Part shown: in pieces, positions 6,610-10,646 of the stretch
Numbering within the stretch: the first letter of the stretch is position 1
How the letters are laid out: each line of letters starts with the position of its first letter
From: Methyloprofundus sp.
Lineage (GTDB): Bacteria > Pseudomonadota > Gammaproteobacteria > Methylococcales > Methylomonadaceae
Direction: 5' to 3'
DNA length: 10,646 nucleotides
NCBI GenBank assembly: GCA_030619185.1
Contig: JAUXBW010000048.1
Coordinates: 1-10,646, forward strand
Translations under genes and position numbers: made by a program
Notes under the pieces: model-generated
Databases searched by the model: none
Told to the model about the DNA's origin: nothing
Seen by the model: only the letters and a program-made list of their open reading frames with translations

Positions 6610-7692
6610 ATGTTACTGTATTTTTTCGATTATTTAACAGCATTTGATTCTGGCTTTAGAGTCTTCCAGTATTTAACATTGCGTGCAATTTTAAGTGCTT
6701 TAACGGCCTTGTTGATTTCGTTTGTGGTGGGGCCGAGCATGATTCGGCGCTTAAGCAATAAAAATATAGGCCAAAGTGTGCGTGACGATGGACCAGAAAG
6801 CCATTATGAAAAAGCTGGCACTCCCACTATGGGAGGAACTTTGATTTTGGTGGGCATAGCAGCCAGCACATTACTTTGGGGCGATTTAGAGAATAGCTAT
6901 GTCTGGGTCGCACTACTAGTCACGATGACTTATGGCATTATTGGCTTTATCGATGACTATAAAAAAGTGAAGTTAGGTAATAGCGATGGCTTATCAGCGC
7001 GGGCCAAATATTTTTGGCAATCTGTGATAGCGCTAAGTGCGGCAATTTATTTATTTAAGACTGCACAAGTCCCTGCAGAAACACAGTTTATTGTGCCATT
7101 TTTTAAAGAAGTGGTTATTGATATGGGTTGGGCTTATGTGGTCTTAACTTATTTTGTCATTGTGGGTACCAGCAATGCTGTTAATTTAACTGATGGCCTG
7201 GATGGTCTGGCAATTTTACCTACAGTTATGGTTGCAGGTGCATTAGCGATTTTTGCTTATCTGACCGGGCATGTCATGTTTGCTGATTATCTTGCGATTC
7301 CCTATATTCCTAAAGCAGGGGAGTTGATTGTTTTTTGTGCGGCCTTAGTAGGAGCAGGTTTAGGGTTTTTATGGTTTAACGCCTATCCTGCGATGGTGTT
7401 TATGGGGGACGTAGGCGCGCTGGCACTAGGGGCAGCTTTAGGTGTGGTTGCGGTTCTAATCAGACAGGAAATTGTACTGTTGATCATGGGTGGAGTCTTT
7501 GTGATGGAAACCGTTTCGGTTATTATGCAGGTCGCTTCCTTTAAGATGACGGGTAAACGAATTTTTAGAATGGCACCCATCCATCACCATTTTGAGTTAA
7601 AAGGCTGGCCTGAGCCGCGGGTCATAGTCAGGTTCTGGATTATTACGTTTATTCTGGTTTTAGTCGGTTTAGCAACATTGAAGTTGAGATAG
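6610..7692 (+). CDS. mraY: MraY, phospho-MurNAc-pentapeptide translocase
   Basis: MraY transfers phospho-MurNAc-pentapeptide from UDP to undecaprenyl phosphate, making lipid I on the inner face of the plasma membrane. The 360-residue length equals E. coli MraY, and about ten membrane spans are visible. Active-site motifs are intact: the [19 protein letters not shown] loop (58-76), Asp115-Asp116 in FIDDYKK (113-119), [12 protein letters not shown] (189-200), the [16 protein letters not shown] segment (256-271) with catalytic Asp267, and the cytoplasmic [14 protein letters not shown] loop (322-335). The ATG follows murF by two bases with only a weak GGGA (6598-6601) as ribosome binding site. 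It lies three bases ahead of murD. The order murF-mraY-murD is the normal one in gammaproteobacteria. Confidence 0.98.
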   Translation: MLLYFFDYLTAFDSGFRVFQYLTLRAILSALTALLISFVVGPSMIRRLSNKNIGQSVRDDGPESHYEKAGTPTMGGTLILVGIAASTLLWGDLENSYVWVALLVTMTYGIIGFIDDYKKVKLGNSDGLSARAKYFWQSVIALSAAIYLFKTAQVPAETQFIVPFFKEVVIDMGWAYVVLTYFVIVGTSNAVNLTDGLDGLAILPTVMVAGALAIFAYLTGHVMFADYLAIPYIPKAGELIVFCAALVGAGLGFLWFNAYPAMVFMGDVGALALGAALGVVAVLIRQEIVLLIMGGVFVMETVSVIMQVASFKMTGKRIFRMAPIHHHFELKGWPEPRVIVRFWIITFILVLVGLATLKLR

Positions 7693-7695
7693 CGG

Positions 7696-9069
7696 ATGAA
7701 AAAAGACGAGATATTAAAAGCACTCGATAGTCAATTTTCCTTAAACAGGGACAGCTCCAAAGTTGTTATTGTTGGCCTGGGTAGTACAGGTTTATCAGTG
7801 GCCTATTTTTTACGCAATCTTGGGCTGCAATTTGCTATTGTAGACAGCAGGGTAAAACCACCTTTTAATGATGAGTTGCTGGCTGAAATGCCGGATGTTG
7901 CCGTCTTTACGGGTGGTTTTGAGCAGGCAGTATTTGATGTGGCAACACATATAATGGTCAGCCCGGGTGTTTCCATGGAAGAACCAATTATTCAACAAGC
8001 GATTGCAAAAGGGGTATGCCCTTTAAGTGATATAGATTTATTTGCCTGTTCTGTCAGTGAGCCTGCCGTTGCTATTACAGGGTCGAATGGAAAAAGTACC
8101 GTGACCACATTGCTGGGTGATATGGCAAAGGCGGATGCTAAGCGAGTGGCAGTCGGAGGTAATTTAGGTACACCAGCACTAGATTTACTGGACGATAAGG
8201 CGGATTTGTATGTGCTGGAACTGTCCAGTTTCCAATTGGAGCGCACCAGTCAGTTAAATGCAGTAGCAGCAACAGTGCTTAATATTTCGGCCGACCATTT
8301 GGATCGTTATGCAAATATAGATGCTTATGTCGCGCAAAAAAATAAAGTCTATGCAGGCGATGGCGTGATGCTGGTGAATACCGATTGTCCCTATGCGGCG
8401 AAAATACAGCAAACAAATAGAAATGTATTGAGCTTCGGCTTTCAGGAAAAAGCTGATTATAACGTTATTGAAACTTCTGAGGGCAGTAGCCTTGCTTTTC
8501 ATGGGCATGCCATTTTTCCGGTTGATCAGTTGTTGATCAGTGGCGTACATAATCAGGCAAATGCTTTAGCCGCTTTAGCACTAGGTACTACAGTCGGCTT
8601 GTCAGACGCAGCGATGTGTACAGCCTTACGTGCTTATAAAGGGCTAAAGCATCGCGTACAATTTGTCGCTAGAATACAAGATGTTATCTGGGTTAATGAT
8701 TCCAAGGCGACAAATGTTGGCGCGTGTGTCGCGGCTTTACAAGGCTTAAAAAACGCCAGTGTGGTATTGATCGCAGGCGGAGATGCTAAAGCTGCGGATA
8801 TGAGTGATCTTATCCCCTTGTTAAAAGAAAAGGTGAAAACACTACTGCTGATAGGTAAGGATGGCAAGCTTATAAAGCAGGCAGTCAATGATTGTATTCC
8901 AGTGCTTGAAGTGGGGACTCTGAAAAAAGCCGTAACAAAGGCACAAGAAATTGCGCAGGCAGGGGATGCCGTTCTGTTATCGCCCGCTTGTGCAAGCATG
9001 GATCAATTTGCTAATTATAAAGATAGAGGCGAGCAGTTTGTCGCTGCAGTAAAGGCTCTGAAACAATGA
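7696..9069 (+). CDS. murD: MurD, UDP-MurNAc-L-alanine:D-glutamate ligase
   Basis: MurD adds D-Glu to UDP-MurNAc-L-Ala in the cytoplasm using ATP, the second ligase step of the stem peptide. Motifs: a Rossmann-like GLGSTGLS (27-34) in the UDP-binding domain, SPG (89-91), ATP loop TGSNGKST (128-135), GGNLGTPALDLL (154-165), ELSSFQLE (175-182), NISADHLDRY (196-205) followed by likely carbamylated Lys215, HNQANALAA (285-293), GLKHR (316-320), NDSKATN (334-340) and LSPACASMDQFANYKDRG (428-445). At 457 residues it is somewhat longer than E. coli MurD (438), partly from about a dozen extra N-terminal residues ahead of the first beta strand. No alternative downstream start lies before that strand. 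A short GAG (7686-7688) precedes the ATG. It overlaps ftsW by four bases. Confidence 0.97.
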   Translation: MKKDEILKALDSQFSLNRDSSKVVIVGLGSTGLSVAYFLRNLGLQFAIVDSRVKPPFNDELLAEMPDVAVFTGGFEQAVFDVATHIMVSPGVSMEEPIIQQAIAKGVCPLSDIDLFACSVSEPAVAITGSNGKSTVTTLLGDMAKADAKRVAVGGNLGTPALDLLDDKADLYVLELSSFQLERTSQLNAVAATVLNISADHLDRYANIDAYVAQKNKVYAGDGVMLVNTDCPYAAKIQQTNRNVLSFGFQEKADYNVIETSEGSSLAFHGHAIFPVDQLLISGVHNQANALAALALGTTVGLSDAAMCTALRAYKGLKHRVQFVARIQDVIWVNDSKATNVGACVAALQGLKNASVVLIAGGDAKAADMSDLIPLLKEKVKTLLLIGKDGKLIKQAVNDCIPVLEVGTLKKAVTKAQEIAQAGDAVLLSPACASMDQFANYKDRGEQFVAAVKALKQ

Positions 9070-10262
9070 AAATCAGTGAGCAATTAAGCCGTCTGGCAGG
9101 CGTGGATATATATTTTGATAAGGCCTTGGTCTTTGCCGGTGTAGCATTGCTGGTTATTGGCTACCTAATGGTCTCTTCCGCTTCATTGCATCTGGGAGTT
9201 AAGTTAACTGGAAACTTATTCCATTATCCGGTTAGACAATTAATAAATATCATTCTAGGTCTTGTTATCGGTTTTTTTGTTTGTCTGGTGCCGATGAGCT
9301 TTTGGGAAAAGGCTGGGCCGATTTTGTTTGTAGTTGGTTTGATATTTCTGGTCATCGTCTTGATCCCCGGGGTTGGTATAAAAGTAAATGGGAGTTTGCG
9401 CTGGCTATCAGTCGCGGGCGTAAGAATACAAGTATCAGAAGTAGTTAAATTAATCGTGGTTATTTATATGGCAAGTTTTGTCACCCGGCATCACGACTTT
9501 GTTAAAGAGTCGGCTTATGGGTTGCTGCGGCCATTATTATTGTTATCTAGTGCTTGTGCGTTGTTATTACTTGAGCCTGATATGGGCTCTGCAGTTGTTA
9601 TTCTGACCATTGCCATGGGCGTTATGTTTCTCAGTGGCGCACGCTTACAACAATTTATTATTTTGATAGTGGCTGTTTTCGGGGTCGGTGTTTTAGCGAT
9701 TTTTTCCTCCGGGTATCGCACCGCGCGAGTAACCAGTTTTTTGCATCCCTGGGAAGACCCTTTTGGCAGTAGTTTTCAACTGGTTCAGGCATTAATTTCC
9801 TTTGGTCGGGGTGAATGGATGGGTGTGGGCTTAGGTAGTGGTGTACAAAAATTGTTTTATCTACCGGAAGCACATACCGATTTTTTATTTTCTGTGATTG
9901 CCGAAGAGCTAGGTTTAATCGGCGTATTAACAGTGATTGCCTTGTTTGCCATCATTGTCTGGCGCGCTTTTGTCATTGGCTTAATGGCGGAGCAATTAGG
10001 TAATAAATTCTCTGCTTATATTGCCTATGGCTTAGGCATCTGGTTTGCCTTTCAGTCCTTTGTCAATATGGGGGTTAATATGGGCGCACTGCCAACTAAG
10101 GGCTTGACTTTACCCTTTATGAGCTATGGCGGTGGCAGTATGATTGTAATGTGTTCTGCCATGGCGATGCTATACCGGGTAAATAGTGAAATGATTGCGC
10201 TACAGCAAGTTGAGTCTGCAACTAAAACTAAAGTGGAATCGGAGGTGCGCAGTTATGAATAA
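9066..10262 (+). CDS. ftsW: FtsW, septal SEDS peptidoglycan glycosyltransferase
   Basis: FtsW is the inner-membrane SEDS polymerase that extends septal glycan strands from lipid II, paired with the transpeptidase FtsI. It has 398 residues with about ten hydrophobic spans between about residues 17 and 371 and cytoplasmic ends. Family motifs are present: NGSLRW (108-113), SEVVK (124-128), LEPDMG (169-174), HPWEDPFGSSFQLVQALISFG (227-247, as a spaced pattern), LPEAHTDFLF (266-275) with Asp272 at the position of the essential SEDS aspartate, and LPTKGLTLPFMSYGGGS (342-358). The last motif usually ends SYGGSS; here residue 357 is Gly. FtsW rather than RodA is supported by the dcw location and by the LPTKGLTLP form. 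It starts inside the murD stop (ATGA) after AAAGG (9051-9055) and overlaps murG by eight bases. Confidence 0.97.
   Translation: MKISEQLSRLAGVDIYFDKALVFAGVALLVIGYLMVSSASLHLGVKLTGNLFHYPVRQLINIILGLVIGFFVCLVPMSFWEKAGPILFVVGLIFLVIVLIPGVGIKVNGSLRWLSVAGVRIQVSEVVKLIVVIYMASFVTRHHDFVKESAYGLLRPLLLLSSACALLLLEPDMGSAVVILTIAMGVMFLSGARLQQFIILIVAVFGVGVLAIFSSGYRTARVTSFLHPWEDPFGSSFQLVQALISFGRGEWMGVGLGSGVQKLFYLPEAHTDFLFSVIAEELGLIGVLTVIALFAIIVWRAFVIGLMAEQLGNKFSAYIAYGLGIWFAFQSFVNMGVNMGALPTKGLTLPFMSYGGGSMIVMCSAMAMLYRVNSEMIALQQVESATKTKVESEVRSYE
10241..10246 (+). promoter_or_regulatory. strong ribosome binding site of murG inside ftsW
   Basis: GGAGGT, a near-perfect Shine-Dalgarno sequence, lies eight bases before the murG ATG at 10255, inside the last codons of ftsW. 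It is the best such site among the junctions in the window and fixes the murG start. Confidence 0.8.
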
Positions 10263-10646
10263 ACGCATCGTTATTATGGCCGGTGGTACAGGCGGTCACG
10301 TTTTTCCAGCATTGGCAGTCGCTCATTATTTAATCGAGCAAAACTGGCAGGTAAGCTGGATGGGGACGCGCAAGGGCATGGAAAGCCGATTGATACCCGA
10401 AAATAATATAGCAATAGACTGGTTAAGCGTTAATGGCTTACGAGGTAAAGGTACACTGGCACTGATCAAGATGCCCTGGATGCTGATAAAATCCTGTCAG
10501 GAAGCCAGAAGAATATTACAGCAAAGAAAACCTGATGTAGTTCTGGGTCTGGGGGGGTTTGTGGCTGGTCCTGGTGGTTTGATGGCGAAACTAATGGGTA
10601 TCCCCCTGATTATTCATGAGCAGAATAGGGTGCCAGGGACAACTAA
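10255..10646 (+). CDS. murG: MurG, UDP-GlcNAc:lipid I N-acetylglucosaminyltransferase (5' part, cut by window end)
   Basis: MurG transfers GlcNAc from UDP-GlcNAc to lipid I on the cytoplasmic face of the membrane, producing lipid II. Only the first 130 codons are present; the gene runs off the right edge in an open frame. The N-terminal acceptor-binding domain is clear: glycine loop GGTGGHVFPALAVA (10-23), MGTRKGMESRLIP (36-48), the NGLRGKG segment (60-66), the second glycine loop GLGGFVAGPGG (98-108), and IHEQN (120-124). After HEQN the sequence reads RVPGTT, where many homologues have a small residue rather than Pro127. Family members are about 355-365 residues, so roughly two thirds of the gene, including the UDP-GlcNAc domain, lies outside. 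The ATG overlaps the ftsW end by eight bases. Confidence 0.96.
   Translation, partial: MNKRIVIMAGGTGGHVFPALAVAHYLIEQNWQVSWMGTRKGMESRLIPENNIAIDWLSVNGLRGKGTLALIKMPWMLIKSCQEARRILQQRKPDVVLGLGGFVAGPGGLMAKLMGIPLIIHEQNRVPGTT

Noticed and set aside
8634..8999. Minus-strand ORF of 121 codons opposite murD
   Set aside because: It lies wholly within a well-conserved murD coding region, has no recognisable protein features and is explained as a codon-bias shadow. The same applies to the other antisense ORFs in the window.
10080..10140. FtsW SYGGGS instead of SYGGSS as a functional change
   Set aside because: Gly for Ser next to a glycine run is a mild substitution and the rest of the motif, including LPTKGLTLP, is intact, so I do not treat it as a finding.
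1..10646. Mobile elements, CRISPR arrays, tRNA genes or an undescribed system
   Set aside because: After base 350 no gap exceeds 14 bases, all ten genes are recognised dcw members in the standard order, and I saw no transposase, long repeat or tRNA-like sequence.

Overview
The window is one stretch of a division and cell wall (dcw) cluster, entirely on the + strand, from its regulatory region into the tenth gene: mraZ, rsmH (mraW), ftsL, ftsI, murE, murF, mraY, murD, ftsW and the first 130 codons of murG. The Gram-negative-type gene order, the DNPR meso-diaminopimelate signature in MurE, a 360-residue MraY with Escherichia-like numbering and the short FtsL all point to a gammaproteobacterium. 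The DNA is moderately AT-rich. I would lean towards a non-enteric lineage such as methanotroph-like or Pseudomonas-like gammaproteobacteria, but that is a guess from protein flavour and no marker in the window fixes it.

Layout. Bases 1-350 carry no gene I can support. The first ~100 bases hold weak inverted repeats and a possible terminator of an upstream transcript. Bases 252-280 form a near-consensus sigma70 promoter (TTGACT, 17-bp spacer, TATAGT). Just downstream of the expected start site, a 10-bp-period repeat (GTGGG/GTGGT/GTAGT, 291-316) looks like the operator of MraZ, the repressor encoded by the first gene. From 351 to the end the genes are packed head to tail. The longest gap is 14 bases (mraZ-rsmH). 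Other junctions are gaps of 2-4 bases or overlaps of 4, 4 and 8 bases, so this is almost certainly a single operon with translational coupling.

How the genes work together. MurD, MurE and MurF add D-Glu, meso-DAP and D-Ala-D-Ala in turn to UDP-MurNAc-L-Ala. MraY loads the pentapeptide sugar onto undecaprenyl phosphate (lipid I), and MurG adds GlcNAc (lipid II). At the septum, FtsW polymerises lipid II and FtsI crosslinks the product; FtsL is part of the complex (with FtsB and FtsQ, not in this window) that activates FtsWI. RsmH methylates 16S rRNA, and MraZ senses and sets the output of the operon.

No gene is broken, foreign-looking or unknown, and I see no undescribed system. The points that deserve a second look are small: an arginine where the transpeptidase fold normally has glycine in FtsI, a short insertion in MraZ, an atypical MurF motif, the decaying operator repeats, the absence of Shine-Dalgarno sequences at ftsI and murE, and a strong one inside ftsW that serves murG.
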